From JAJZRV01 sp027442615 (GTDB taxonomy: Bacteria > Pseudomonadota > Gammaproteobacteria > Burkholderiales > Ferrovaceae), in the NCBI GenBank assembly GCA_027442615.1, contig DAIBBI010000008.1:1-56331 (forward strand): DNA of 56,331 bases, written 5' to 3'. Made by a program: the position numbers and the translations under genes. The first letter of the stretch is position 1; each line of letters opens with the position of its first letter. Below the pieces are notes generated by a model. That model was not told the DNA's origin, did not search any database, and saw only the letters and a list, made by a program, of their open reading frames with translations. Below are positions 24,956 to 33,208 of this stretch, in pieces.

Positions 24956-25611
24956 CGGCTTGAGGTCCACTTACCCGCCAGGTAGATGACGGTTCCGGAA
25001 ATGACCGTGAGGATGATGGCGAGTGTTTGTGCCAGCGCATCGTCTCCGCCTTGAAACGCCGAATAGATGGACAGCGGCAAGGTACTGGTCTTTCCCGGGA
25101 TGTTGCCGGCAATCATCAGGGTGGCGCCAAATTCTCCCAGGGCCCTCGCAAAGGCCAGCAAAACCCCGGCCATGATGCCTCCCCGGGCCAGCGGCAACAC
25201 CACCTTGAACACGGTTTCCCATTCGGACTTTCCCAGAACGGTACTGGTATTGATCAAGTCCTGGTCCACGGCCTCGATGGCGGCCCGAGACACGCGCACC
25301 ATGAGGGGCAATGCCACCACGAATGCCGCCAGGGCCGCACCTTGCCAGGTAAAGACGAAAGACCAACCGGTCAGGCGGTACAACGGTGCGCCGATCCAGC
25401 CTTCCCGGCCAAACAACACCACCAGGGTGTAGCCCACCACGGTAGGTGGCAGCACCAACGGAATGGAAATCAGGGCATCGAGCAGATGCTTGCCACGAAA
25501 ATTCCGGCGCGCCAGAAAATATGCCAGGACGATACCCACCAGCGCAATCAGCAGCGTGGCGCTGGCCGACACCCACAGCGAAAGCTTCGCTGCCGTCAGT
25601 ATGGCTTCCAT
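24946..25611 (-). CDS. modB: Molybdate ABC transporter permease ModB
   Basis: Inner-membrane permease of the molybdate importer, working as a dimer with ModA and ModC. The 221 residues have five to six hydrophobic helices and the conserved binding-protein-dependent EAA loop region (SRAAIEAVDQDLINTSTVLGKSEWETVFKVVLPLARGGIMAG). LGEFGATLMIAGNIPGKTSTLPLSIYSAF, highly typical of ModB, follows. Length is close to E. coli ModB (229). The start codon shares one base with the mop stop (TAATG), and the end overlaps modC, so the operon is tightly coupled. Confidence 0.96.
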   Translation of the reverse strand: MEAILTAAKLSLWVSASATLLIALVGIVLAYFLARRNFRGKHLLDALISIPLVLPPTVVGYTLVVLFGREGWIGAPLYRLTGWSFVFTWQGAALAAFVVALPLMVRVSRAAIEAVDQDLINTSTVLGKSEWETVFKVVLPLARGGIMAGVLLAFARALGEFGATLMIAGNIPGKTSTLPLSIYSAFQGGDDALAQTLAIILTVISGTVIYLAGKWTSSRWI

Positions 25612-25814
25612 TACTTCATGATCATGACTTCGGTGGATTTGATGAGGGCCACCACCTGATCGCCCACCGCCAAAGCCATTTCTTCGGCGCTGTCACGCGT
25701 GATGATGGACACGATCCGGTGCTCTCCGGATTTCATGGTGACCTGGCATTCCACGTCGCCCATTTTGATGGCAATGACTTCCCCTGCCAGTTTGTTCTGT
25801 CCGCTGATTTTCAC
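25611..25814 (-). CDS. mop: Molybdenum-pterin-binding protein (Mop, single TOBE domain)
   Basis: Molbindin-type protein that forms a hexamer storing or buffering molybdate in the cytoplasm. The 67-residue chain starts VKISGQNKLAGEVIAIKMGDVECQ and ends with VGDQVVALIKSTEVMI, the two hallmark segments of the Mop fold. I place the start at the GTG 25814: AGAGGAG lies seven bases upstream, and this gives the standard molbindin length. The frame is open further into modA without support. Its position between modA and modB, together with a ModC that lacks this domain, suggests it may replace ModC's missing regulatory domain. Confidence 0.93.
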   Translation of the reverse strand: MKISGQNKLAGEVIAIKMGDVECQVTMKSGEHRIVSIITRDSAEEMALAVGDQVVALIKSTEVMIMK

Positions 25815-25840
25815 TGATGTGCTCCTCTGATCAACAAGCG

Positions 25841-26593
25841 CTATTTTAGCGCCCAATCGAAGCCGTGTTTCTCGAAAAGCGCCCGGGCCTCTGGGCGCGT
25901 CAAAAACTCGAGGAATGCCCGAGCCTGTTCCGGGTTTTTGCTTTGCGCCATGACGGCTGCCGGGTAGAGTACAGGCTGATGGGAACCCGCCGGGGCCCGT
26001 GCCAGGAGCGTCACCTTGTCAGGCATGAGCGCCGCATCCGTGGCAAAAACAATGCCTGCATCCACCTCTGCGCGCGCCACATACTCCAGGACCTGGCGCA
26101 CATCCTGCCCATAAATCAGTTTGGGCCGAAGCGACTCCCATAACCCCAGGTGGCGCAAAATCTCCCGGGCATATTGACCCGCAGGCACAAACCCCGGATC
26201 GCCCATGGCAACCCGCTCGGCACTGGAAAGGTCCGAAAACCCCTTGAAGCGCCCCTGGGCCCCTTTGGGCACCACCAGGACCAGTTCATTGGACAGCAGT
26301 CCGATGCGTGTCCCCTCCCGGACCAGCCGATGTGCCTGCAATTGATCCATGGGCTGGGGCGAGGCGCTGATGAAGACATCCACGGGCGCCCCACCCTCAA
26401 TCTGCCGCGCCAGGATTCCCGAAGCGGCAAAATTGTAGAACAGGCGCGTTCCGGGGTGCGTTGCCTCGAATACCGGCCTGGCCTCGTTCAAGGTGGCTGC
26501 GAGGCTTGCTGCTGCCGAAACCACCAGATCCGCAGCCACAGCCCCAATGCCCCAAAAAAGCAGCACCACTCCAAGCAAAATTTTAGTGTTCAT
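25841..26593 (-). CDS. modA: Molybdate-binding periplasmic protein ModA
   Basis: Periplasmic binding protein delivering molybdate (or tungstate) to ModBC. The 250-residue precursor has a signal peptide ending GAVAADLVV. Family motifs that line the oxyanion site follow: SAAASLAATLNEARPVFEATHPG, YNFAASGILARQIEGGAPVDVFISASPQPMD, and GFVPAGQYAREILRHLGLW. EVDAGIVFATDAAL closes the second domain. I use the ATG at 26593, 11 bases inside the end of the upstream EAL/GGDEF gene; the longer frame gives no signal peptide. The overlap suggests co-transcription with the c-di-GMP gene, or a promoter inside it. Confidence 0.95.
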   Translation of the reverse strand: MNTKILLGVVLLFWGIGAVAADLVVSAAASLAATLNEARPVFEATHPGTRLFYNFAASGILARQIEGGAPVDVFISASPQPMDQLQAHRLVREGTRIGLLSNELVLVVPKGAQGRFKGFSDLSSAERVAMGDPGFVPAGQYAREILRHLGLWESLRPKLIYGQDVRQVLEYVARAEVDAGIVFATDAALMPDKVTLLARAPAGSHQPVLYPAAVMAQSKNPEQARAFLEFLTRPEARALFEKHGFDWALK

Positions 26594-28367
26594 AGCGGCG
26601 ATTGACGAAAAAGGAGTTGCCGGGCATGAGCTTGGCCTGTTTCTTGGCACCGGAGGCCACGCGGGAAACCTCCATATAGGAGGTGAATAACCCCGGCGCT
26701 ACCGCCACAGCACCAATCGAGAGCGACGTAAGTTCGTGGAACTCCTTTTCCATTCGGCGATTTTCGGTAAAGTATCCGCCCTGATCCAGATCATCCTGGC
26801 TGAAGTAAGCGCGCACGGTTCGGCCAAACTCCGTTAGAGCCTTCTGGCAACGAGCCTCCCAGTCCGTGCTTCGAAACAGGATGATGAAATCATCCCCGCC
26901 GATATGGCCCAGAAAATCCTGGTCACGATCGCACACGCTGGCAAGAATATTGGCAGTTAGCTGAATAATGGCATCTCCGGCGCTGAATCCGTAGATGTCA
27001 TTGTAGGGCTTGAAATGGTCCAGGTCACAATAGCACGCACAAAATGGAATTTTGCTGCGCAACAGGCCATCCAGGTGTTCATGTATTGGAACGTTGCCCG
27101 GCAGCTGCGTCAGCGGATTGGCGTATTTTGCCGCCTGGATCTGCATCTCGGTAATCACCCTGATCAGATCCTGGCCATGGGCCACGCCGTAATACCGCCC
27201 GCCGTCGGTCACGACGAAGCCCTGTACCAGGTGGCGTCGCTCAGCGCTTCCCAGAACCTTGCTGATCTCCTGCACCGTTGCCGTTTTATCAACCAGCAAC
27301 GGCTTGGGATCCATGTACTGGGTACAGGATTTTTTACCAAACAGTTCGTGGCGGTAACGCTGGGCAAAACTGCCAAACAGCGCGGACCGGGTGATCAGGC
27401 CCACGGGAACGTCGTCTTCCTGAACGACCGGAATGGACTCGATTTGGGGATTTTCTTCAAAAAGGTGAAACACTTCATCGTTGGTTTGCTGCATCCTGGC
27501 TGGCGTGATTCGATGAATCACGTCACGCGCAACGATGGAATCCCTGCCCCAGGACGTTTCGCCATGCATGGGCGAGATGGCAACACTTTTGATGGTTCGC
27601 ACCACGCCCTCAGAAACGACCCTGCCAGGATTGGCGTGGGGTCGTGCAAAATAATAGCCCTGCCCGTAGGGCACCCCCAGGCTCTTGATCAGCATCAGCT
27701 CTGACTGGGTCTCGATGCCCTCGGCGATCACTTCGCATTTGGCGCGCCTTGCAATTTCCTGGATGGAGCGCACGAACTGCGCCTTGACAGGGTCGTGCTC
27801 GATGTTCTGCACGAAATGCCGGTCAATTTTTACAAAGGCAGGCCTCAATTCGGACCACAGGCGAAGGCTGGAAAACCCTTCGCCCAAATCATCAATAGCC
27901 ACTGAAAACCCCTCGCTGCAGCATTGCGAGACAGCCTGGCTCAGTTTTTCCGGGCCGTAGTCCACGATGCGCTCGCCTTCGGTCAGCTCGATCACAATCT
28001 GCGAAGCCTCCAGACCACCCTGATACAGACCCATGCTCCCGGCGCCTTCAATGAGACTGCGCTGCACCAGGATGTCGGGGCTGATGTTGAGAAACAGGCG
28101 GCCAGGCAGGTGCATCTGCTGGAAGGATTCAATCAGGACCTTGTGGCAAAGCTGCTCGGTCTCGTATTGCAAGCCACACCGAGCGGCCACCTTGAGCAGG
28201 CTGATGGGGGAATGCAGCGGGCTGTCGGAAGGGCCGCGAATCAACCCTTCATAGCCAAAGATTTCTGCGCTGTTGAGATCGACGATGGGCTGATATAGCG
28301 CCGTCAGTTGTTCGGTGTTGATGATTTCCTTCAACAAATCATGGTCGTCCAACTCCAGATGCCACAT
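26583..28367 (-). CDS. EAL-CBS-GGDEF c-di-GMP turnover protein
   Basis: Cytoplasmic 594-residue protein with the uncommon order EAL (about 15-265), paired CBS domains (275-400) and GGDEF (420-590). The EAL domain keeps the catalytic set: EGLIR in place of EALVR, NISP, ELTEGE, IDDLGEGFSSLRLW, KIDRHF and AEGIET, so phosphodiesterase activity is plausible. The GGDEF motif reads GGDDF with an upstream RDQD I-site, so cyclase activity is possible but the motif is slightly altered. The CBS pair may sense adenine nucleotides. No membrane helices. The ATG at 28367 has GGAGG about nine bases upstream. The end overlaps modA by 11 bases. Confidence 0.9.
   Translation of the reverse strand: MWHLELDDHDLLKEIINTEQLTALYQPIVDLNSAEIFGYEGLIRGPSDSPLHSPISLLKVAARCGLQYETEQLCHKVLIESFQQMHLPGRLFLNISPDILVQRSLIEGAGSMGLYQGGLEASQIVIELTEGERIVDYGPEKLSQAVSQCCSEGFSVAIDDLGEGFSSLRLWSELRPAFVKIDRHFVQNIEHDPVKAQFVRSIQEIARRAKCEVIAEGIETQSELMLIKSLGVPYGQGYYFARPHANPGRVVSEGVVRTIKSVAISPMHGETSWGRDSIVARDVIHRITPARMQQTNDEVFHLFEENPQIESIPVVQEDDVPVGLITRSALFGSFAQRYRHELFGKKSCTQYMDPKPLLVDKTATVQEISKVLGSAERRHLVQGFVVTDGGRYYGVAHGQDLIRVITEMQIQAAKYANPLTQLPGNVPIHEHLDGLLRSKIPFCACYCDLDHFKPYNDIYGFSAGDAIIQLTANILASVCDRDQDFLGHIGGDDFIILFRSTDWEARCQKALTEFGRTVRAYFSQDDLDQGGYFTENRRMEKEFHELTSLSIGAVAVAPGLFTSYMEVSRVASGAKKQAKLMPGNSFFVNRRYEH
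26668..26684. repeat. Perfect palindrome upstream of modA
   Basis: ACCTCC-ATATA-GGAGGT is a perfect six-base inverted repeat with a five-base AT spacer, inside the upstream gene and 75 bases before the modA start. It could be an operator but is not a canonical ModE site, and coding constraint can explain it. Confidence 0.35.
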
Positions 28368-28493
28368 TCTGACAAACCTCCTTCTGCACGGGACCAGCGG
28401 GAACCCGGGCCACCCTAACTCTGCCAGTTGACAAATTCATGACAAGGAGCGGCTACAGAAGATTGCATGGGCCCAGAAGACCCGGGAGACCGC

Positions 28494-31043
28494 TTACCTG
28501 AACACCCTGTTTTCGAACTCCGCAGGGGGAATTGGATGGGCAAAGAGAAAACCCTGCCCGAAATCGCATCCGGCCAGCCGCAGCATGTCGCGCTGGGCAT
28601 CCGTCTCAATGCCTTCGGCAATGACCCTGAGTCCCAATTCGTGCCCCATCACGATAATGGCCTTGGACAGGGCATGATGCTGTGAGCCTGGCTCCAGATC
28701 GTGCACGAAGGACTGGTCGATCTTGAGATAGTCGATGGGAAAGCGGTTGATGTAGGACAACGAGGAATAACCCGTGCCAAAGTCATCGATGGCCACCTCA
28801 AACTCGGCATCGCGAAAGTCGTTGAGTTGCAGATTGACCGTGGGATTGGCCTCCAGCAGCAAGCCCTCGGTAATTTCAATGACGATATTCTTTCCCGACA
28901 GGTTCAATGTCCGCATGTAATCCAGCCATGCCCCAAGGCCGCTCACCTTGTCATGAAACTGTACCGGAGACATGTTGACGCTGACCTTGAATCCGGGACG
29001 CTTTTTTGCCCAGCGGCTGGCCCAGCGCGAGGCTTCCCTGAAGGCCCAGTCCCCAATCTCCACGATCAGTCCGGTTTCCTCAGCCAGCGGAATGAACTCC
29101 GTGGGGCTGACCATCCCGCGTTCAGGATGTTTCCAGCGCATCAGTGATTCAGCCTTGTCGATGCGGCCAGTGGCCAGATCCACGACCGGCTGAAAGTGCA
29201 TGACGAGTTGATTTTTTTTGAGTGCCATGCGCAAATCGTTGAGCAGCCTGAGCCGGGACTGGGTTCTTTCCTGCAGCGCGTGGGTGAAAAAACTGTAACG
29301 ATTGCGCCCGCCATTTTTGGCGGCGTACATGGCCTGATCAGCGCTGCTGATCAGCGACTCGATGTCACTGGCATCCATGGGATACATGGTGATGCCAATG
29401 CTGGCAGAAATATAGATCTGCCCTTTGTCTTCAGAAAGCTGGAAGGGCTCCGCCAGGCGATCCAGAATGACCTGGACGATTTTTTCCACATGATCGGTAC
29501 CGCGCAACTGGGGCAGGATGACGGTAAATTCGTCGCCTCCCAAGCGCGCCACGGTATCCGATTTGCGCACGCAGGAGACGATGCGGCTCGCAGCCTCCAT
29601 CAGCAGCACGTCACCGGCCTGATGCCCCATTGTGTCGTTGACTTCCTTGAAGTGGTCGAGATCGATGAACAGAACACAGACGATGGCTCCATCCCGTTCT
29701 GCACGCCTGATCTCGTGGCTCAGCAAGTCATAGAACATGTTGCGGTTGGGCAATTCGGTCAACTGATCAAAATTGGCCTGGCGCCAGATCAGTTCATTGG
29801 TTCGCTTCTTTTCGGTGATGTCGCGAGCCACGCCCAGCAACGCCGTCACTTCTCCCTTGGCGTTGCGCAGCGGGGTGGCGTGGGTTTCCAGCCAGCGCTG
29901 CGTCCCCCTCTTGCCCACCAGGGAAAACTCCATGGTGCCGCTGCCCCCGGCGCAAATACTCCGATGAAACTCCCGGAAAGCGCCCAGATGCTTGGGTTCT
30001 ATGAATGCGTCCAGCCCGGATTTCTGGGCTTCACGCAGGCTGCTCACCTCCAGCATGGCAAGTCCCGCCGGGTTCATGTGGATCAGTTTTCCTGCGGGAG
30101 ACACCACCTTGACGCATTCGGGTTCGGCTTCCAGAATGGCCTTGAGAAAATCGTTCTGGGCCTTGATGGTCTCGGAGGCGCGTTTGCGCGAAGCTTCGCG
30201 ATCGAAAATGTCCAACGCATAGGACACGTCGCGCGCCATCTCGTTGAACAGGCGAATGATGGTGTCGTCGAAGGCTCCAGCCACATCATGATAGACCGCC
30301 AGGACGGCATAGGTTTTTCCCTTGCGCAGGATGGGAAAGGCTCCCATGGCCCTCCAGGGCGCAGCCTCCGGCCCAAATGCGTTGACAACGGCGGCTTCCT
30401 GCGAATGCCAGGCCATCGCCACGGGATGCGCCGTTTCAAGCGGCGGGCCCTCCGATGAGATGGCGGTGTTTTTGATGGTTTCCTGCCCAGTCCCATGGCT
30501 TGCCGCCGGGGAAATCGTCCTGGCGATGCGCTCCTGACCAATCCAGGCCAGTTTCATCCCGCCAAATTCCACCGCCATCCGGCATACCAGGGGGAGCAGC
30601 CCCTTTTCATCCACCATGCGCACGATGGCCTGATTGACTTCGCTCAATGCCTTGTAGAGTTTGGATTGCCGTTCGAGGCGCTCCTCCACGAGCAAGCGCG
30701 CGCTGACATTTCGTACCAGGGAAAAAATGGTTTTCTGGCCGTCCTGCATGATGCCGGTAGCATGGATTTCGACGGGAAAGGTGCTGCCGTCCTTGCGACG
30801 GTGGGTGCCGGTAAACTGGATGGCCTTGCCCAGTTCAATTCCGGCCCAAAGCCGCGTTGCCGAAGCCGGGTCGAAATCCTGTTCAACGTCCAGCAGGGAC
30901 ATGCCCATCAGTTCCTGCGCCGTGTAGCCCAGACTGGCACAGGCGTTGCGGTTAGCGTCGGTGATCCTTCCCAACAGGTCATGGGCAAAAAATGCGTCTG
31001 GCGCCTGTTCCAGAAAAACCCTGAATTTGTCGCTACCCGTCAT
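28494..31043 (-). CDS. PAS-GAF-PAS-GGDEF-EAL sensory c-di-GMP protein
   Basis: Cytoplasmic sensor of 849 residues. Domains in order: PAS (about 5-115), GAF-like (135-285), PAS with PAC (290-425), GGDEF (430-595) and EAL (600-849). The GGDEF site is intact (ARLGGDEFTVILPQ) with an RKSD I-site five residues upstream. The EAL site reads ESLMRW, followed by NMSPVQF, EITEGLLLE, IDDFGTGYSSL, KIDQSFV and AEGIET, so both activities are possible. No transmembrane segment is visible. I use the ATG at 31043; a GTG at 31058 is also in frame. It is probably transcribed separately, with 126 bases to the next c-di-GMP gene. The signal it senses is unknown; PAS and GAF suggest redox, gas or small ligands. 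Confidence 0.92.
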   Translation of the reverse strand: MTGSDKFRVFLEQAPDAFFAHDLLGRITDANRNACASLGYTAQELMGMSLLDVEQDFDPASATRLWAGIELGKAIQFTGTHRRKDGSTFPVEIHATGIMQDGQKTIFSLVRNVSARLLVEERLERQSKLYKALSEVNQAIVRMVDEKGLLPLVCRMAVEFGGMKLAWIGQERIARTISPAASHGTGQETIKNTAISSEGPPLETAHPVAMAWHSQEAAVVNAFGPEAAPWRAMGAFPILRKGKTYAVLAVYHDVAGAFDDTIIRLFNEMARDVSYALDIFDREASRKRASETIKAQNDFLKAILEAEPECVKVVSPAGKLIHMNPAGLAMLEVSSLREAQKSGLDAFIEPKHLGAFREFHRSICAGGSGTMEFSLVGKRGTQRWLETHATPLRNAKGEVTALLGVARDITEKKRTNELIWRQANFDQLTELPNRNMFYDLLSHEIRRAERDGAIVCVLFIDLDHFKEVNDTMGHQAGDVLLMEAASRIVSCVRKSDTVARLGGDEFTVILPQLRGTDHVEKIVQVILDRLAEPFQLSEDKGQIYISASIGITMYPMDASDIESLISSADQAMYAAKNGGRNRYSFFTHALQERTQSRLRLLNDLRMALKKNQLVMHFQPVVDLATGRIDKAESLMRWKHPERGMVSPTEFIPLAEETGLIVEIGDWAFREASRWASRWAKKRPGFKVSVNMSPVQFHDKVSGLGAWLDYMRTLNLSGKNIVIEITEGLLLEANPTVNLQLNDFRDAEFEVAIDDFGTGYSSLSYINRFPIDYLKIDQSFVHDLEPGSQHHALSKAIIVMGHELGLRVIAEGIETDAQRDMLRLAGCDFGQGFLFAHPIPPAEFENRVFR

Positions 31044-31121
31044 CGTAATGGGGTCCACCCAAAATCAAACTCACCGGTCTCAACGCACCGTCCTGGCGCA
31101 TTGTAATCCAGAATCAGCAGT

Positions 31122-32591
31122 CTATCTATTTGATTCGCCGGCAATGTCAGGGTGTTTTTCGCGCACGATCTCGCCGATCAGCCGCATGACCTCAAGGCTG
31201 TTTGCTTCAGTACTCTCCAGGAGCTCCATGATCCTGTCTTGCAGGGCCTGGTTGGATTGCCATGCACCATTCATCAATTGCACCATCTGGTGCACGCTGT
31301 CGTGGACCTTGCGATGCGGAGTTTCAATGATCTTGTAGGAAGCAAGGTGGCCGAAAAGTGCCTTCCCGGAACCCTCGTACCACTTGCCCAGGCGGCAGCC
31401 GCGGTGATCCACGCCAACCGCCTGCAGGCACTCGTCACTGGGTTCGTTGAGCGTGACATATGCCCGTTGCTTGTACACCACATGATCCACTTTGACCAGC
31501 GACGAAAAACTCAGGTCATGCGCGTAATCTGCGTAAGCCCGCGTCTGCGCGGAGGACTGGTTGAACTCGTTGAAGCGCGTTTCCATCTGGGTGATCACGA
31601 ATTGCGAAGCAGTGGCGCTGGCGCGCATTTCTTCCGAATCCACCTGCATTTGCGAGGCCTCGGTCTGTAGCGTTTCCATGATTTTGCCAATGGATTTGGA
31701 TGCCAGCTTGGTGTTCTCAGCCAGTTTGCGCACCTCGTCGGCGACCACGGCAAAACCGCGTCCGGCCTCGCCCGCACGTGCCGCCTCGATGGCGGCATTC
31801 AACGCCAGGAGATTGGTCTGGTCCGCAATGGTGTTGATCAATTCCACGGCGCTGCTGATTTCTGCGCCTCGCGAATTCAGCTGGGTGATGGTTTCGTTGG
31901 CACGCATGATGCGCTCGCCGATTCCCTTGAGGCGGTCCACCACTTCATGGACCAGGCCTTTGCCTGCTTCCGCATCTTCGCAAGTGCGGCTCGCGAGGTC
32001 CGTCACCACCTGCATCCTGTCCGTGATGACCTTGAGGTCATCCTGGGTGGAGGCAAGGTTCTGCAGCAAATTTGCGGTATTGAGATGGTGGGCGCGCGAG
32101 ATCAGGCTGTCGTGCATGGCCGCCAACTTTTGAGCCGTCATGCTCTCCAGCAGGATATCCTGGTTTTGCAGTCCCTTCTTGAAGCCCCCATGCAGCCCCA
32201 CCTGCTGGGTCTTGCGATAAAACCTCCCTTCCAGGTTGCTGCGGAAGGTGGTTTCCTGTTCGCGAAAAAAAGCCCCCAGTTGGTCCAGCATGTCATTAAG
32301 GCCCCAACACACCCGGCCCAGTTCGCCCTGATCCGACACTCCGGTGATCCGGTTATTGAACCGCCCCTGAGCCACCTCCGCGATCAGATTGTGAAGTTTG
32401 GCAAGCGGCGCCAGCCAGCGACGCACCATGATCTGACCCGCCATGGCCAACCCGCCCGCGACGAGGGGAAACAGCAGCAGCAGGGGGGTGAACGGAAACC
32501 AGACCAGGCTGCCCACCACCACCAGCAGCGCTGCCAGCGCATTCATCCACAACAGCGCAACGATCTTAAATTGAAAGGATGAATTCGTCAT
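31122..32591 (-). CDS. Chemoreceptor with short membrane hairpin and C-terminal CZB domain
   Basis: Methyl-accepting chemotaxis protein of 489 residues. Two membrane helices (about 9-32 and 35-52) are joined by a very short turn (WFPFTP), so there is no periplasmic sensor, as in Aer and CetA. A HAMP-like linker and the signalling hairpin follow, with the conserved tip GRGFAVVADEVRKLAENT. The C-terminal CZB (chemoreceptor zinc-binding) domain has YADYAHDLSF, VDHVVYKQ, CRLGKWYEGSG and PHRKVHDSVH, carrying the His/Cys zinc ligands. Its ATG lies inside the end of the upstream PAS gene (26-base overlap), so the two are coupled and probably form one receptor. Confidence 0.92.
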   Translation of the reverse strand: MTNSSFQFKIVALLWMNALAALLVVVGSLVWFPFTPLLLLFPLVAGGLAMAGQIMVRRWLAPLAKLHNLIAEVAQGRFNNRITGVSDQGELGRVCWGLNDMLDQLGAFFREQETTFRSNLEGRFYRKTQQVGLHGGFKKGLQNQDILLESMTAQKLAAMHDSLISRAHHLNTANLLQNLASTQDDLKVITDRMQVVTDLASRTCEDAEAGKGLVHEVVDRLKGIGERIMRANETITQLNSRGAEISSAVELINTIADQTNLLALNAAIEAARAGEAGRGFAVVADEVRKLAENTKLASKSIGKIMETLQTEASQMQVDSEEMRASATASQFVITQMETRFNEFNQSSAQTRAYADYAHDLSFSSLVKVDHVVYKQRAYVTLNEPSDECLQAVGVDHRGCRLGKWYEGSGKALFGHLASYKIIETPHRKVHDSVHQMVQLMNGAWQSNQALQDRIMELLESTEANSLEVMRLIGEIVREKHPDIAGESNR

Positions 32592-33093
32592 AACTCAGCC
32601 CCTTGTCGGACAGGGTTTTATGCAACAGCGCGGTGGATGCGGAGATGGCATCCCGCGCCCCGGCCCGCTGTTCCTCTGCCAGCATGGCACGGTACAGCGC
32701 ACTGATGATTTTCAGGGATTCGGTCCTGGGTTTGCGACGCACCGAGAAATATCCTTCAATGCCCCCCTTGGGGTCGAACAGTGGGGTTACATTGGCGAAT
32801 ACCCAGTAGAAACTGCCATCCCTGGCCAGATTCTTAACGTAGGCAAAGCACTCGTTTCCAGCCTCGATGCGATCCCAGAGCAGTTTGAAGACCGCCCGGG
32901 GCATATCGGGATGGCGTACGATGTTGTGCTGGGCGCCCAGCAATTCCTGCTCGGTGTAACCCGAAAATTCGATGAAAATGCGGTTACCGTAGGTAATCCG
33001 GCCTTTCAGGTCCGTGGTTGAAACGATGAAATCATCCTCCCGCATGACCCGCTCGACCGTGCTGGGCGTGATTTTATTTTTCATTGCAGGCAT
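32566..33093 (-). CDS. Aer/CetB-like PAS-domain redox sensor
   Basis: Soluble PAS protein of 175 residues resembling the N-terminal sensor of the aerotaxis receptor Aer, which binds FAD. Segments include TPSTVERVMREDDFIVSTTDLKGRITYGNRIFIEFSGYTEQELLGAQHNIVRHPDMPRAVFKLLWDRI-type features around residues 10-80. FAYVKNLARDGSFYWVFANVTP and the GYFSVRRKP beta strand follow. These match Aer closely, including the NIVRHPDMP motif. There is no membrane or MCP part; that is encoded by the next gene, which overlaps by 26 bases. The pair resembles Campylobacter CetB/CetA. A second ATG three codons on is possible. Confidence 0.9.
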   Translation of the reverse strand: MPAMKNKITPSTVERVMREDDFIVSTTDLKGRITYGNRIFIEFSGYTEQELLGAQHNIVRHPDMPRAVFKLLWDRIEAGNECFAYVKNLARDGSFYWVFANVTPLFDPKGGIEGYFSVRRKPRTESLKIISALYRAMLAEEQRAGARDAISASTALLHKTLSDKGLSYDEFILSI

Positions 33094-33127
33094 CCGTGTG
33101 GCATGCAGTTATTGGGGCATCACCCAC

Positions 33128-33141
33128 TTGATATCGATCAA
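33128..33141. promoter_or_regulatory. Perfect FNR-box sequence between aer-like gene and tolC-like gene
   Basis: TTGATATCGATCAA matches TTGAT-N4-ATCAA perfectly. Toward the PAS gene, the -41.5 rule would put the start at the ATG itself, without a -10. Toward the tolC-like gene, TAGAAT (33160-33165) is four bases off the ideal place. The direction of any control is therefore unclear, and it overlaps a sigma-28-like promoter. Confidence 0.5.
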
Positions 33142-33157
33142 TTCCAGGAATTCTTTA
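33131..33157 (-). promoter_or_regulatory. Sigma-28 (FliA)-like promoter of the split taxis receptor
   Basis: On the minus strand TAAAGAAT (33157-33150), an 11-base spacer and ATCGATAT (33138-33131) match the E. coli flagellar consensus TAAAGTTT-N11-GCCGATAA at 11 of 16 positions with correct spacing. The start would fall about 28 bases before the PAS gene. Aer in E. coli is FliA-dependent. Confidence 0.5.
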
Positions 33158-33208
33158 GGTAGAATCAAGGGTGTTTCTCTTAAAACGACCTTCAAATGGT
33201 GTCCTGTG

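Noticed and set aside
24131..24985. Open frame of about 284 codons on the plus strand
   Set aside because: Lies antisense to modC, whose ATPase motifs are complete; no ribosome site or domain support.
29196..30458. Open frame of about 420 codons on the plus strand
   Set aside because: Fully antisense to the PAS-GAF-PAS-GGDEF-EAL gene, with no recognisable domains; a GC-rich shadow frame.
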